A stretch of DNA of 64,000 nt, taken from the NCBI RefSeq assembly GCF_003203515.1, contig NZ_BGNG01000002.1, positions 1 through 64,000 of the forward strand, in the 5' to 3' direction. The stretch is from Glaciecola sp. KUL10. Its GTDB lineage: Bacteria; Pseudomonadota; Gammaproteobacteria; Enterobacterales; Alteromonadaceae. A model generated the notes under the pieces. The model was not told where the DNA came from. It did not search any database and saw only the letters and a list, made by a program, of their open reading frames with translations. This document shows, piece after piece, positions 26,580-36,214 of the stretch. Numbering within the stretch: position 1 is the first letter of the stretch; every line of letters begins with the position of its first letter. The translations under genes and the position numbers were made by a program.

Positions 26580-27554
26580 TTAATCAGTTTTTTTATCAGC
26601 TAGCGCTTTATCCAACATTTCCACCAATTGATCTCGAGAATAGGGATAAGGTCCCCACTGGTTAAGCTCAACCAACTGGCGCATTTTTTCGCTCATTGTG
26701 TAGGCTTTTTCTTCAACTTTTGGCACAACCATGTATCTTCTTAAAGGCTTTTCGTCGAACAAGGCATGAAGGTACGCAGCAGATACTTCATCTGGTTTTT
26801 TGAGCGATAATTCATAAGCAGTCATATCATCTAATTGCTTTTTCATTTCCGGTGTTAAATTTTCAGAGGTGATATTTTTTTTTGCAAACTCTCTTAACAC
26901 ACTGCTGCGTCTAATATGAGTTTGATAATTTCCAGGTTGTATGACGCTTACTTTCACGCCTTTGGGTGCCATTTCAGCCGCTAGTGCATCGGTATAGGCC
27001 TCAATCCAGTGTTTACTGCCACTGTATCCTGTCATGTTAGCGCGAGTGACCGTACCTGCAATCGAACCTGTGGTTGATATGCGTCCTTTTGATTTTACAA
27101 TGAGCGGGATAAAGGCTTTGGTAACTCGGTAAACACCTTCAACATTGACCTCAAAGAGTTTTCGGTGGTCGCTAATATCACTAGTCGCAACGGGGCCACC
27201 AATGTAAATACCGGCATTGTTTACCAAACCATATAGACCGGTACCTTTTTGTTCGATGAGCTTTACGACAGCATCTATTTCTGCTTGTTTAGTGACATCA
27301 AGTCTGACGGCTGTCACGCTTTCAATTGCGTTTAGCGCTGCTAAGTCTTTGTCTTTTCGTGCACCGGCATAAACGTGATAGCCTTCTTTCGCTAGTGTTT
27401 CTGTTAGGTTTCTACCAATCCCTGAGCTCGCGCCAGTCACCAAAACAGACTTCGTGCTAGTAGCGTCGCTATCCGAGTTTATGGCGAATACAGGGTTGGC
27501 GAGCAACAGTGCGCTTAGCGCCATTGCAACTAGAAAGTTGGTGATTGATTTCAT
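26580..27554 (-). CDS. Short-chain dehydrogenase/reductase with N-terminal signal sequence
   Basis: 324 residues. After an N-terminal export-type sequence (FLVAMALSALLLANPVFA) comes a classical SDR: SVLVTGASSGIGRN (cofactor Gly motif), LVNNAGIYIGG, and the active-site YSGSK. The C-terminus (AYLHALFDEKPLRRYMVVP) resembles the SDR subgroup acting on hydrophobic alcohols or ketones. An exported SDR is unusual because NAD(P)H is scarce in the periplasm; the leader might instead be a membrane anchor. Substrate unknown. Confidence 0.88.
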   Translation of the reverse strand: MKSITNFLVAMALSALLLANPVFAINSDSDATSTKSVLVTGASSGIGRNLTETLAKEGYHVYAGARKDKDLAALNAIESVTAVRLDVTKQAEIDAVVKLIEQKGTGLYGLVNNAGIYIGGPVATSDISDHRKLFEVNVEGVYRVTKAFIPLIVKSKGRISTTGSIAGTVTRANMTGYSGSKHWIEAYTDALAAEMAPKGVKVSVIQPGNYQTHIRRSSVLREFAKKNITSENLTPEMKKQLDDMTAYELSLKKPDEVSAAYLHALFDEKPLRRYMVVPKVEEKAYTMSEKMRQLVELNQWGPYPYSRDQLVEMLDKALADKKTD

Positions 27555-27657
27555 TCGATGTTCCTTTCAATTGTGTTTAAGTATCGAAGCGTATAGGGGC
27601 TAAGATGATAGCTAGTCGCTCCTTATTTAAGCCCAACAGAACACATAATCCTATAAG

Positions 27658-27930
27658 TTGACGATAACTTTGCGACAAAATACGGCGTGGTGCGGTGAAA
27701 ATGATTATACTCGGCGCCTTTCTTGGATGTATGACGACCCTGAGCAGGCCGCCTCATATAAGCTAGCGAGTTCTGAAAATAGGCTTGAAGCAGTCAAAGA
27801 AATACTAAAAAGGTGGCCGAGTGACAATGCTTCAAAGGCCTTTAGTTGGATATCAAAGCAACATGACATTGAAAGCCCATGTAAAATATATGCTGAGGGT
27901 GATGTGACTTTGTTTAATTTAACTCCATAG
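27658..27930 (+). CDS. Hypothetical protein
   Basis: 90 residues from a TTG start; an in-frame stop lies four codons upstream, and the next ATG would remove WCGENDYTRRLSW. The composition (charged, tryptophan-containing, one Cys pair) looks protein-like, but no family is recognised. It lies between two minus-strand genes, and its reality rests on coding appearance only. Confidence 0.4.
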   Translation: MTITLRQNTAWCGENDYTRRLSWMYDDPEQAASYKLASSENRLEAVKEILKRWPSDNASKAFSWISKQHDIESPCKIYAEGDVTLFNLTP

Positions 27931-27942
27931 GGCTGTTGTATT

Positions 27943-29508
27943 TTATCTCGAAAACTGATCGATTAACGCTAATACAGATAAAATAACCGCAAACCAAATT
28001 ACCATTATAAAGGTGTAGAAACGGGGCAGGGCCTCTGAGCGATTGGCGTCAAATTCTGTCGTAGTGGCCCTGTTATCTAGACTTGAAAAGAGTAATGCTG
28101 ATATACAAGTGATTAATAAGCCGCTGACATTCCACCAAAACCAAAATAGATGAGTGGCGAATATCGAAAGTAATATATTGCTAAGCACACCAATAATTAA
28201 CGCAGGGTTGATGTGTTTTGCTTGTACTTTTTTGGCCCAAAACGCCAATAAAAAACAAGCCAGTATAGGCCCATAAAAGATCGAACCTATTTTATTGATT
28301 GCTTCGATAATTGTTGGAGCGATGTTTCCTGCCAAAAAAGATAAAGCCAAGGTCACTACCCCCCAAAAGAAGCCTGCATACTTAGCTAGTGTTAGATATT
28401 GCGATTCAGGCAGAGTTTGCTTGGTGTATCGGCAGTAATCTTCAATGCTGACGGCGGATAAACTATTGATTGCTGAGCTGACTGAAGACATAGCCGCCGC
28501 AAAAATTGCGACCAGAAGCAAGCCAATCAGACCGTTGGGAAGGTAGTTGAGGATGAATATTGGAATCATCCAATCTGGATTATTAGCTGGGATTTGAGCG
28601 CGTAATTCAGGCGTCATCGCAACCAACGTGCCGATGACTAAGCCTGCTGTGCAATATATGAGCGTGATTGGAAAGCGCAATAAGCTCGCCATTAGGATCA
28701 TCTTGCGTAAATCAGATGTATTCTTTGCCGCTAACGAACGCTGAGCTTCAGACTGATCACAGCCGTAGTATGACGCGTAGAGCACAAGACCGCCAAATAG
28801 CATGGGCAAAAAACCAAAGCCTTCACCGTCAAAACCGTGGCTGTCAAAATTCAGTGTCTGAAGTCGCTTTGCATCCACATTATCAAATAAGACATCAATT
28901 CCTCCTAGGGCATGAAGACCGAATCCTAAACAAGCAATTGTGCCGAGTATGATCAGGACCATTTGCGCTGCGTCACCATATACGACGGCTTTCATTCCAC
29001 CCTGAAGAGAATAAATAATAGTGATGCCACCTATCAACAACACACTTTGCCAGTGTGCAATGCCTAATGTACCTTGAAGAATAACTGAAATAGCATAGAC
29101 CATGATGCCCGTTGCAAACGCGCGACTAAATTGAAAAACGGCACTGATGATCAATCTTGAAGAACGGTCAAAACGTTGCTCTAGATAGTCGTAAACACTA
29201 ATAACGCCGCTTTTGTGTAAAAAGGGCAACAAAGTGAACAGCAAAAATAGCATAGCAAGCGGCAGCGCTAATTCGTAGGAAAGCCAAATCAAGCCGCCAC
29301 CCTCTCGCAAGCCAACAAACGCAGGTGCCGAGATGAAACTAACGGCAGACAATTGAGTTGCCATGATGGACAACGAGAGCGGTTTCCATCCCATTGTGCG
29401 ACCGCCTAAGAAGTAGTCGCTTTTGGAGTTTTGTTGCTTGAGTACAAAGCCCATCAGCAACAATCCAATGAGATAGGCGATGATAATTGCATAATCTAGA
29501 ATGTTCAT
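27943..29508 (-). CDS. Sodium:solute symporter (SSS family)
   Basis: 521 residues with about 13-14 hydrophobic helices. It opens LDYAIIIAYLIGLLLMGFVL, and SKSDYFLGGRTMGWKPLSLS is a typical SSS loop. Later it carries the family-conserved region FAAAMSSVSSAINSLSAVSI. Members use sodium to import sugars, amino acids, carboxylates or sialic acids. It ends an operon after an amidohydrolase gene (43-base gap), so it may import that enzyme's substrate or a related nutrient. Confidence 0.92.
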   Translation of the reverse strand: MNILDYAIIIAYLIGLLLMGFVLKQQNSKSDYFLGGRTMGWKPLSLSIMATQLSAVSFISAPAFVGLREGGGLIWLSYELALPLAMLFLLFTLLPFLHKSGVISVYDYLEQRFDRSSRLIISAVFQFSRAFATGIMVYAISVILQGTLGIAHWQSVLLIGGITIIYSLQGGMKAVVYGDAAQMVLIILGTIACLGFGLHALGGIDVLFDNVDAKRLQTLNFDSHGFDGEGFGFLPMLFGGLVLYASYYGCDQSEAQRSLAAKNTSDLRKMILMASLLRFPITLIYCTAGLVIGTLVAMTPELRAQIPANNPDWMIPIFILNYLPNGLIGLLLVAIFAAAMSSVSSAINSLSAVSIEDYCRYTKQTLPESQYLTLAKYAGFFWGVVTLALSFLAGNIAPTIIEAINKIGSIFYGPILACFLLAFWAKKVQAKHINPALIIGVLSNILLSIFATHLFWFWWNVSGLLITCISALLFSSLDNRATTTEFDANRSEALPRFYTFIMVIWFAVILSVLALIDQFSR

Positions 29509-29551
29509 GTTGAGGTCACTTATTCATTCATCTAAGACATATGCTTAAGCC

Positions 29552-30832
29552 TTAGGACTTATTTAGATATACAACACCCTCTTTCATGACAAAACCAACT
29601 GTTTCTAAAAGGCTTATATCTTCAATAGGGTCGCCTTTTACTGCAATGATATCTGCCGCTTTTCCCGTTTGGATACTACCTAAAGTATCGGATTTCTTTA
29701 ACAACTTAGCGGGTTCTAATGTTGCACTTTGGATAGCTTGCATTGGCGACATGCCAAATTGAACCATTCTTGACAGTTGTTTTGCGTTATCGCCATGAGG
29801 ATAGACGCCCGCATCTGACCCAAAGACCATATTGACACCCGCTTTTAATGCGTTACTAAAACTTTCTCGCTGACGCTTTCCAACGGTTCTCTCTTTGGCT
29901 AAGCTTTCTTCAAGGATCCCCGCTTTTTCACCTTCGCCCAAGATATACTCGGTGACGTATATATCCATCGATAAATAGGTGCCGTGCTTTTTAGCAAGCT
30001 TGATCGCTTCTTTATCTAAAAAGGAACCATGCTCAATTGAGTCAACACCAGCTTTTATCGCGGTTTTGATGCCATCGGTACCGTGAGCATGGGCCGCCAC
30101 GGTCAAACCACGAAGGTGAGCTTCGTCGATCAATGCCTTCATTTCTTCAAAACTAAATTGTTGAGCCCCAACTTTTGTGCCTTTTGAAAGGACGCCTCCA
30201 GTGGCACAGAACTTAATGACATCAGCGCCATATTTTATGTTTTGACGGACTTTAGTGCGCACCGCCCATGGTCCATCAGCGACCCCTTCTGATTTAACGC
30301 CATATTCAAAAGGTAATAAATTATTGTCGCAGTGACCACCTGTGACGCCAATTGAGGGGCCTGATACAAACATACGGGGGCCTTTGACATCTCCTTCATT
30401 GATTGCATCACGCAGTGCAATATCTGCATAGTTTGGTGCGCCGACATTTCTGACGGTAGTAAAACCCGCCATTAGAGTGCGTTCGGCTTTCATAACGCCT
30501 GTGATTGCCGCTCGTGATGTATCACGCTGCAAGCGTTTATAACCATGGACACTGGCGTCAGAGGTCAAATGAACGTGCATATCCATCAAGCCTGGCAGGA
30601 TAGTGTGACCACTCAAATCAATAATGTTTGCATCTTCTGGAATTGAAATGTCACTTTGAGTACCTACTGCACTAATAACGCCATCTTCGATAATTATTAG
30701 AGGTTTCGTGATAATTTTTGCGTTTTCTACTGAAATCATTTTGTCGGCAATTATTACACTGATTTCTGCCTTAGAGAGAGTGCTCGTTATGAGCAGCGTT
30801 ATAAATAGTACGGCACGAAATATATTCGACAT
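29552..30832 (-). CDS. Exported amidohydrolase (imidazolonepropionase/Xaa-dipeptidase-like)
   Basis: 426 residues with a signal peptide (FRAVLFITLLITSTLSKA). Metal-dependent amidohydrolase motifs: LPGLMDMHVHL (first metal His pair, about 78-88), DVIKFCATGGVLSKGTKVG (metal-bridging lysine), TVAAHAHG and DSIEHGSFLD (His ligands), and FGSDAGVYPHG (catalytic Asp). The subgroup includes bacterial dipeptidases for Xaa-Pro, Xaa-Arg or Xaa-Lys, so a peptidase or lactonase role is possible. It is followed by the symporter and preceded by a secreted protein of unknown function, on the same strand. Confidence 0.87.
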   Translation of the reverse strand: MSNIFRAVLFITLLITSTLSKAEISVIIADKMISVENAKIITKPLIIIEDGVISAVGTQSDISIPEDANIIDLSGHTILPGLMDMHVHLTSDASVHGYKRLQRDTSRAAITGVMKAERTLMAGFTTVRNVGAPNYADIALRDAINEGDVKGPRMFVSGPSIGVTGGHCDNNLLPFEYGVKSEGVADGPWAVRTKVRQNIKYGADVIKFCATGGVLSKGTKVGAQQFSFEEMKALIDEAHLRGLTVAAHAHGTDGIKTAIKAGVDSIEHGSFLDKEAIKLAKKHGTYLSMDIYVTEYILGEGEKAGILEESLAKERTVGKRQRESFSNALKAGVNMVFGSDAGVYPHGDNAKQLSRMVQFGMSPMQAIQSATLEPAKLLKKSDTLGSIQTGKAADIIAVKGDPIEDISLLETVGFVMKEGVVYLNKS

Positions 30833-30872
30833 CTTCTTCCTTTTTTATGTAATAAGACGTTTGACTGTTTGT

Positions 30873-31493
30873 TTAATCAGCATAACCCCATGGTGCACTA
30901 GGCGCATCAACGGATTTAGTTAAATCAAACTCCACGCGGAACTCGCGTCCTTGCCTGACAAGACGGTAGACAAACTTTTCAGGATAAATGAACATTTGCC
31001 ATGTGTTGCCCACAGATTGTGCGATGCCTGTTTTGACGAAAAGCTCTTTTGAATACTGATCAGCGGGAAAAGATTGCATCTCGGCATATCCTGCATCAAG
31101 CGTATGTCCGCCATACATTGTAAGTGGGTCATCACTTCCATCTTTTTTACGATGATCGTGTTTAAGGCTAAGCCCACTGCCTGTTTTCGTTATGATCCAT
31201 GTTCGAGAAGCATCGTCGCCGACGTGAAAGGGTATCTGCAACTCAGTCTCAGTGCACACTCTGACATGCATCACTAATCTATTTTGAAAGGCGGGGCTAG
31301 GTTCGTTATCAACCACCACCTGACCTTCAAACGCTTTTCCGCAGTGTTGTGCGATATTATTGATAAAAGCATCGTGGGTGGGAATCGAAACCAAGGGCGC
31401 CGATTTGATGGTTTTTGCTAAGCAAAGTGCTGAAAATGAGGCAAGTAATAGGCTTAAAAGCCCAAATTTAAAGCCGTGTTGGATTGTTATCAT
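30873..31493 (-). CDS. Conserved secreted protein of unknown function
   Basis: 206 residues with a signal peptide (LLSLLLASFSALCLAKT). The mature part has a Cys pair (AQHCGK and VRVCTETEL) and the segment SLKHDHRKKDGSDDPLTMYG. I know similar sequences only as uncharacterised exported proteins. It is the first gene of a probable operon with the amidohydrolase and symporter. A short piece of its 5' end is also found at 32917-32950. Confidence 0.7.
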   Translation of the reverse strand: MITIQHGFKFGLLSLLLASFSALCLAKTIKSAPLVSIPTHDAFINNIAQHCGKAFEGQVVVDNEPSPAFQNRLVMHVRVCTETELQIPFHVGDDASRTWIITKTGSGLSLKHDHRKKDGSDDPLTMYGGHTLDAGYAEMQSFPADQYSKELFVKTGIAQSVGNTWQMFIYPEKFVYRLVRQGREFRVEFDLTKSVDAPSAPWGYAD

Positions 31494-31569
31494 TAGTAGA
31501 TGCCTTTAAAAACCCCTTCGTTCATACCTTAAGTTAACCTGATAGCTTAGTATCAGCAAGCGTAGTGTG

Positions 31570-31757
31570 GGCACTAATAATGTATCGCCCTTGTACTCAC
31601 TTGGTCGTAGCGTTCGATATTAGATTTTAATATTACGCTTTTGCATCAAAAGATATCAAATAGCTACATTATGACTGCATTGGGTGCAGACGCGCTGCCA
31701 GATACCGCTATTATTTGCTCCTGTCATAACGTCAGTAAAGGCGACATTATTGATTAA
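31570..31757 (+). pseudogene. Fossil copy of the nirB promoter, start and BFD-like segment
   Basis: Bases 31570-31681 match 33168-33279 (the region just before and into nirB) with only scattered changes, including ATGACTGCATT. The sequence then jumps to one matching nirB near 34532-34600: ALGADALPDTAIICSCHNVS in frame from 31671, ending at a stop at 31755. It is a nirB copy from which about 425 codons were deleted. The reading frame of 28 codons is unlikely to be functional. Its end underlies the last codons of the chemoreceptor gene on the other strand. Nothing else is visible between 31494 and 31569 except a piece duplicated at 32964-32995. Confidence 0.85.
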
Positions 31758-32895
31758 TGATTTGTATGCAATCTCGAATATTCTCTGATTTAAGGATGGC
31801 TTCTGAGCCAAGAGCAATATTATTTGCAGAGCCCTGAATTGCCTTTCGAGTGTCTTTTGCGAGCGTATCTACGTTTTCAGCTAGCGCAAGGAGTTTTACT
31901 TGTTCGCCGTTTAATTGTCGAACAACGGTATCAAGACTTTCGCGTACACTACTAATCGAGGCATTGACTTTGTTGGTACTTGTTTGCATCGTGCTTTCAC
32001 TATCAGTAGTCATGCTCTGCGCTTCTTTCATCACCGTATCTAAAGAAGCTAATGCGCCTTGTAATCTATCTTGGCGTTGCTGAAGTGAGTTTAAATGTGA
32101 ATTAATACTGGATGCGTTTTCTTTGGTTTGTCCTGCTAGGGCTTTCACTTCATCGGCGACTACAGAAAATCCACGTCCAGCTTCACCAGCCCGAGCGGCC
32201 TCAATAGCGGCGTTTAAAGCCAGTAAATTTGTTTGGTCAGATATGGTGGTTATACCAGATGCGAGCTTGGCGATATTTTCGAACTCTTTTAAAAATGCTT
32301 GTAGCTCGATAGATAGCGTATCTGTATCGTCAATTGATACACGTACCTTGTTACCAAGTGCTGTAATGTGTTGACAGATCTCATCGAAAGAATCGTCTAA
32401 GTCATCTAAGTTTCTCTGACTTAAAAATGCAATTTGACTTAATTCGTCACCAACTTGTCTGGCACTTCTAGCTGTTTCGGCAGTTTCTTCAACAAAGTTG
32501 ATTCTTTGTTTTGAAACCGTGTTTACGTTTCTCGCATTTTGGGTGATCTGTTTAGTTAACTCTACAAGCTCTTCGATACTATTATCGCTAAATGGCGATG
32601 GTTTGTTTTCGTTCGTTTCTTCTTCATGCTGTGCTTGTAGTTTCATAAACGTGAGCGTCCCAGAAATCGCAGACACACAATAGGGCACCAAAAATGTTAA
32701 ACACAAGGAGATCCAATTAAGTGCTTCGTTGCCAAACAGAGCTTGATGTTGGTTTATCAAATTTAAAATCGCGCCAACAATCAGCATGGTGATGGCTGAG
32801 CGCTTGATAAGAGGACCCGACATTAATATTTCTATCGCACTTTTGGGGTTTTTAGCATGTTTGGGGGCTGTATGGGGATTAGAATTAGATATCAT
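31747..32895 (-). CDS. Methyl-accepting chemotaxis protein without large periplasmic domain
   Basis: 382 residues. Two hydrophobic helices (about 33-52 and 62-82) are separated by only a few residues, so there is no extracellular ligand domain. The rest is a coiled-coil signalling region containing the hairpin tip [20 protein letters not shown] followed by [15 protein letters not shown], the hallmark of MCPs. Ligand sensing would have to be in the membrane or cytoplasm. It lies divergent from nirB; a link to nitrate or redox sensing is guesswork. Its last codons overlap the nirB fossil. Confidence 0.9.
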   Translation of the reverse strand: MISNSNPHTAPKHAKNPKSAIEILMSGPLIKRSAITMLIVGAILNLINQHQALFGNEALNWISLCLTFLVPYCVSAISGTLTFMKLQAQHEEETNENKPSPFSDNSIEELVELTKQITQNARNVNTVSKQRINFVEETAETARSARQVGDELSQIAFLSQRNLDDLDDSFDEICQHITALGNKVRVSIDDTDTLSIELQAFLKEFENIAKLASGITTISDQTNLLALNAAIEAARAGEAGRGFSVVADEVKALAGQTKENASSINSHLNSLQQRQDRLQGALASLDTVMKEAQSMTTDSESTMQTSTNKVNASISSVRESLDTVVRQLNGEQVKLLALAENVDTLAKDTRKAIQGSANNIALGSEAILKSENIRDCIQIINQ

Positions 32896-32916
32896 TTAAC
32901 GTCAGTCTCTCTTATT

Positions 32917-32995
32917 GTCCGCAGTCTTGCGCGATACTATTGATAAAAGCTTTGTCGTGATAATTAAGTTAACGTGATAACTCACTATCAGCAAG
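32917..32995. repeat. Duplicated pieces matching the 31338-31560 region
   Basis: 32917-32950 matches 31338-31370 (inside the 5' part of the secreted-protein gene) with about four changes. 32964-32995 matches 31529-31560 (TTAAGTTAAC start and TATCAGCAAG end). Together with the nirB fossil they show that the chemoreceptor gene is flanked by a direct duplication. Confidence 0.75.
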
Positions 32996-33074
32996 AGGTT
33001 TTGCCTGCTTTGCTCGAACCTATTACTTTAGTCTAGAAAACTTCAGCCTATTCGTGCGTTAACTTAGTGCATTT

Positions 33075-33091
33075 TGCTCCAGTTTTGTGCT
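33075..33091. promoter_or_regulatory. NtrC-like site upstream of nirB
   Basis: TGCTCCAGTTTTGTGCT resembles the enteric NtrC (GlnG) enhancer TGCACCA-N4-TGGTGCT, with the two GC-rich half-sites correctly spaced. It lies about 85 bases before the -24/-12 element. Confidence 0.45.
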
Positions 33092-33165
33092 ACCCAGTCT
33101 TACCTATGTTGTGGGTACTTGGGCTAAGTAACTGTAATTAAATGTAAAATATCGAATAAATTCAT

Positions 33166-33182
33166 TTGGCACTAATAATGTA
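33166..33182 (+). promoter_or_regulatory. Sigma-54-type -24/-12 element for nirB
   Basis: TTGGCACTAATAATGTA: the -24 TTGGCAC is perfect, the -12 part is ATGTA instead of TTGCA. Spacing fits RpoN promoters. The same element is retained in the fossil copy at 31569-31584. It precedes the nirB start by about 90 bases. Confidence 0.5.
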
Positions 33183-33268
33183 TCGCCCTTGTACTCACTT
33201 GGTCGCAGCGTGCGATATTAGATTTTGATATCACCGTTTTGCATCAACAGATTTCAAACAGGTACATT

Positions 33269-35818
33269 ATGACTGCATTAAATCCGGCTTCTAGCCAAAA
33301 CTCTAATCAAGCACCGCATATCGTTGTGGTGGGTAACGGGATGGTTGGGCACCATTTTGTCGAGCAACTTAAGGCGCAGTCTCCAGAGGCAAAAATCACT
33401 GTTTTATGCGGTGAACCCCGACTGGCGTATGACCGTGTTCATCTTTCTGAATACTTTACGGGCAAAAGTGCTGAAGAATTATCACTAACAAGTGAGCGAG
33501 CATATCAAGATTTGAACGTTGATTATGTGCTCAATGCATGGGTAGACAATATTGATAAAGCAGCTAAAAGCGTGTCAATCAAACAGGGCGCTACTTATCA
33601 CTACGACAAACTTATCCTAGCGACAGGGTCATATCCGTTTGTCCCACCCATTCCAGGGCACGATCAGCCCCACTGCTTAGTGTATCGCACGATAGAAGAC
33701 CTAGAACAAATAGAGGCGAGCGCTAAGCAAAGTAAAGTAGGTGTAGTGGTAGGTGGTGGCCTGCTTGGTCTCGAAGCAGCCAATGCTTTAAAACAAGCAG
33801 GTCTAGAAACGCACGTTGTTGAATTTGCACCGCAGTTAATGGCAGTGCAAGTCGATGCGGGCGGCGGTAAAGTCTTAAAAGATAAAATTGAAGCGCTTGG
33901 GGTAAAAGTTCACACAAGTAAAGCCACTCAATTGATCGAAAAAGGCGAATCGTGCCGCTTTAGAATGTGCTTCCAAGGCGACGACTACCTCGAAACCGAT
34001 ATGATTCTTTTCTCAGCAGGTATCCGCCCCAGCGACCAGCTAGCAAGGGACTTTGGCTTGGCAATCGGTGAGCGCGGTGGCATTGTGATTAATGATTACT
34101 GCCAAACATCAGATGAAAACATATATGCAATTGGCGAATGCGCCTTATGGGACAACAAAATATTCGGTTTAGTTGCGCCTGGTTATACTATGGCGAGAGC
34201 CGCTGTTAGTCATTTAAGCGGCGGTGATACAAAGTTTGAAGGCGCTGACATGAGTACCAAGCTTAAGTTAATGGGCGTTGAGGTTGGCTCAATCGGTGAT
34301 GCGCATGCACGCACGCCAGATTCTATGAGTTATGTCTACGAAAACCAGCCTAAAGGCGTATACAAGAAAATCGTGGTCGACTCATCTGAAACCAAGCTAT
34401 TGGGCGCAGTATTGATAGGCGACACATCTGAGTACGACACGCTATTACAATATTGTTTAAACGAAATAGAGCTACCTGAGCAACCAGAAGCCTTGATCTT
34501 ACCATCTTCTGAAGGTGCTGCTCCCGCGTTAGGCGCAGATGCGCTGCCTGATGCCGCTATTATTTGCTCGTGTCATAACGTCAGTAAAGGCGACATTATT
34601 GAAGCAGTTGATTTAGGTAATACCGAATTATCTGCAGTAAAAAGTTGCACTAAAGCAAGTACCGGTTGTGGTGGTTGTGCCGCCTTACTTAAAAACGTAT
34701 TTGATAGTGAACTGACCAAACGTGGCGTAGAAGTGAACACCGACATCTGTGAACACTTTGCTTATTCACGACAAGAGCTTTATCACCTGATTCAAGTTAA
34801 CGAAATTAAAACCTTCGATGAGTTATTAGAACAGCACGGAAAAGGCCTAGGCTGTGAAATTTGCAAGCCAGCTGTGGGCTCTATACTTGCTTCTGTTTGG
34901 AATGACTTTGTACTTAAACCAGAGCATGTTGCGCTTCAAGATACCAACGATACTTACTTGGGTAATATGCAAAAAGATGGCACTTATTCAATCGTTCCAA
35001 GAGTCGCCGGTGGTGAAATCACGCCAGAAAAACTTATTTTGCTCGGTGAAGTGGCAAGAGATTATAAGCTTTACTCTAAAATTACGGGCGGTCAACGCAT
35101 CGATTTATTTGGTGCAAGAGTCGAGCAATTACCCGAAATTTGGCAAAAGCTCATCGACGGTGGATTTGAAACCGGACATGCATACGCTAAGGCGCTTAGA
35201 ACGGTTAAGTCATGTGTAGGTAGTACTTGGTGTCGCTATGGTGTGCAAGACTCAGTCACCCAAGCCATTGATCTAGAAAATCGCTACAAAGGTTTGCGCG
35301 CACCACACAAGATTAAGTTCGCTGTGTCTGGCTGTACCCGTGAATGTGCTGAAGCTCAAGGTAAAGATATTGGTGTGATCGCAACTGAAAACGGCTGGAA
35401 TTTATATGTCTGTGGAAATGGTGGTATGAAGCCTCGTCACGCAGATTTATTCGCAACCGATTTAGATGATGAAACCCTAGTTAAATACATCGACCGCGTC
35501 CTAATGTTTTATGTGAAAACAGCGGATCGCTTACAGCGCACGTCGACTTGGATGGAAAACATGGAAGGCGGTTTAGACTATTTAAAACAAGTAGTTATAG
35601 AAGATTCACTAGGTATTTGTGAGTCGCTGGAAGCTCAGATGCAACACATTGCGGACAGTTATCAGTGCGAATGGAAAACGACGATTGAAAACGAACAGTC
35701 TCGCAAGCGCTTTAGACAGTTTGTGAACTCGCCAGAAGCTGATAAGCAAATCATTTTTGTACAAGAGCGTGATCAAATACGCCCAGCAACACCAGCAGAA
35801 AAAGAGGAATTAGCATGA
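33269..35818 (+). CDS. nirB: Assimilatory nitrite reductase [NAD(P)H], large subunit
   Basis: About 849 residues from ATGACTGCATTA at 33269. It reduces nitrite to ammonium with six electrons from NAD(P)H. Order of domains: FAD/NAD-binding (HIVVVGNGMVGHHFVEQL; YDKLILATGSYPFVPP; GGGLLGLEAANAL), BFD-like [2Fe-2S] segment with CSCHN and CGGC about residues 434-480, then siroheme/[4Fe-4S] sulfite-reductase-like domain with CVGSTWC and CTRECAEA, the four cluster cysteines. It is cytoplasmic. The stop overlaps nirD by four bases. Sigma-54/NtrC-like elements precede it, suggesting nitrogen control. Confidence 0.96.
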   Translation: MTALNPASSQNSNQAPHIVVVGNGMVGHHFVEQLKAQSPEAKITVLCGEPRLAYDRVHLSEYFTGKSAEELSLTSERAYQDLNVDYVLNAWVDNIDKAAKSVSIKQGATYHYDKLILATGSYPFVPPIPGHDQPHCLVYRTIEDLEQIEASAKQSKVGVVVGGGLLGLEAANALKQAGLETHVVEFAPQLMAVQVDAGGGKVLKDKIEALGVKVHTSKATQLIEKGESCRFRMCFQGDDYLETDMILFSAGIRPSDQLARDFGLAIGERGGIVINDYCQTSDENIYAIGECALWDNKIFGLVAPGYTMARAAVSHLSGGDTKFEGADMSTKLKLMGVEVGSIGDAHARTPDSMSYVYENQPKGVYKKIVVDSSETKLLGAVLIGDTSEYDTLLQYCLNEIELPEQPEALILPSSEGAAPALGADALPDAAIICSCHNVSKGDIIEAVDLGNTELSAVKSCTKASTGCGGCAALLKNVFDSELTKRGVEVNTDICEHFAYSRQELYHLIQVNEIKTFDELLEQHGKGLGCEICKPAVGSILASVWNDFVLKPEHVALQDTNDTYLGNMQKDGTYSIVPRVAGGEITPEKLILLGEVARDYKLYSKITGGQRIDLFGARVEQLPEIWQKLIDGGFETGHAYAKALRTVKSCVGSTWCRYGVQDSVTQAIDLENRYKGLRAPHKIKFAVSGCTRECAEAQGKDIGVIATENGWNLYVCGNGGMKPRHADLFATDLDDETLVKYIDRVLMFYVKTADRLQRTSTWMENMEGGLDYLKQVVIEDSLGICESLEAQMQHIADSYQCEWKTTIENEQSRKRFRQFVNSPEADKQIIFVQERDQIRPATPAEKEELA

Positions 35819-36195
35819 GTTCAGCAGTTTTAGAGGAAAGCCCAGTGAGCAGTGCAACTGAAAACACATGGCTTGAGGTGTGCAAAATGGATGATTTAGT
35901 TCTAAATTCTGGCGTATGTGCTTTAGTTAACGATGAGTCAGTCGCACTTTTCACTCAAAAAGTGGCCGGTGAATTGAAGGTTTTTGCCTTGTCTGGCTTT
36001 GATCCTGTCGGCAAAGCAAACGTGATTTCTAGGGGATTATTGGGTAGCAAAGGCGATACTTTGTTTGTGGCTTCACCCTTATATAAACAAAGATACTGTC
36101 TTGAAACTGGAAAGTGTTTAGACGACGAATCACTTTCTTTGAAAAGCTTTACAAGCAAGTTAGAAAACGACTCTGTTTTCATAAAACTAGCCTAG
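35815..36195 (+). CDS. nirD: Nitrite reductase small subunit
   Basis: 126 residues, a Rieske-like fold without the usual [2Fe-2S] ligands, as in other NirD proteins. Visible: WLEVCKMDDLVLNSGVCALV and SPLYKQRYCLETGKCLDD. It pairs with NirB. The start lies inside the nirB stop (ATGA) and 19 bases separate it from nasA. Confidence 0.92.
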   Translation: MSSAVLEESPVSSATENTWLEVCKMDDLVLNSGVCALVNDESVALFTQKVAGELKVFALSGFDPVGKANVISRGLLGSKGDTLFVASPLYKQRYCLETGKCLDDESLSLKSFTSKLENDSVFIKLA

Positions 36196-36214
36196 TACTT
36201 GAGTGGCTAACAAC

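Noticed and set aside
31671-31757. 28-codon frame starting MTALGADALPD
   Set aside because: It is the fossil nirB start fused to a BFD segment; too short to hold a functional cluster.
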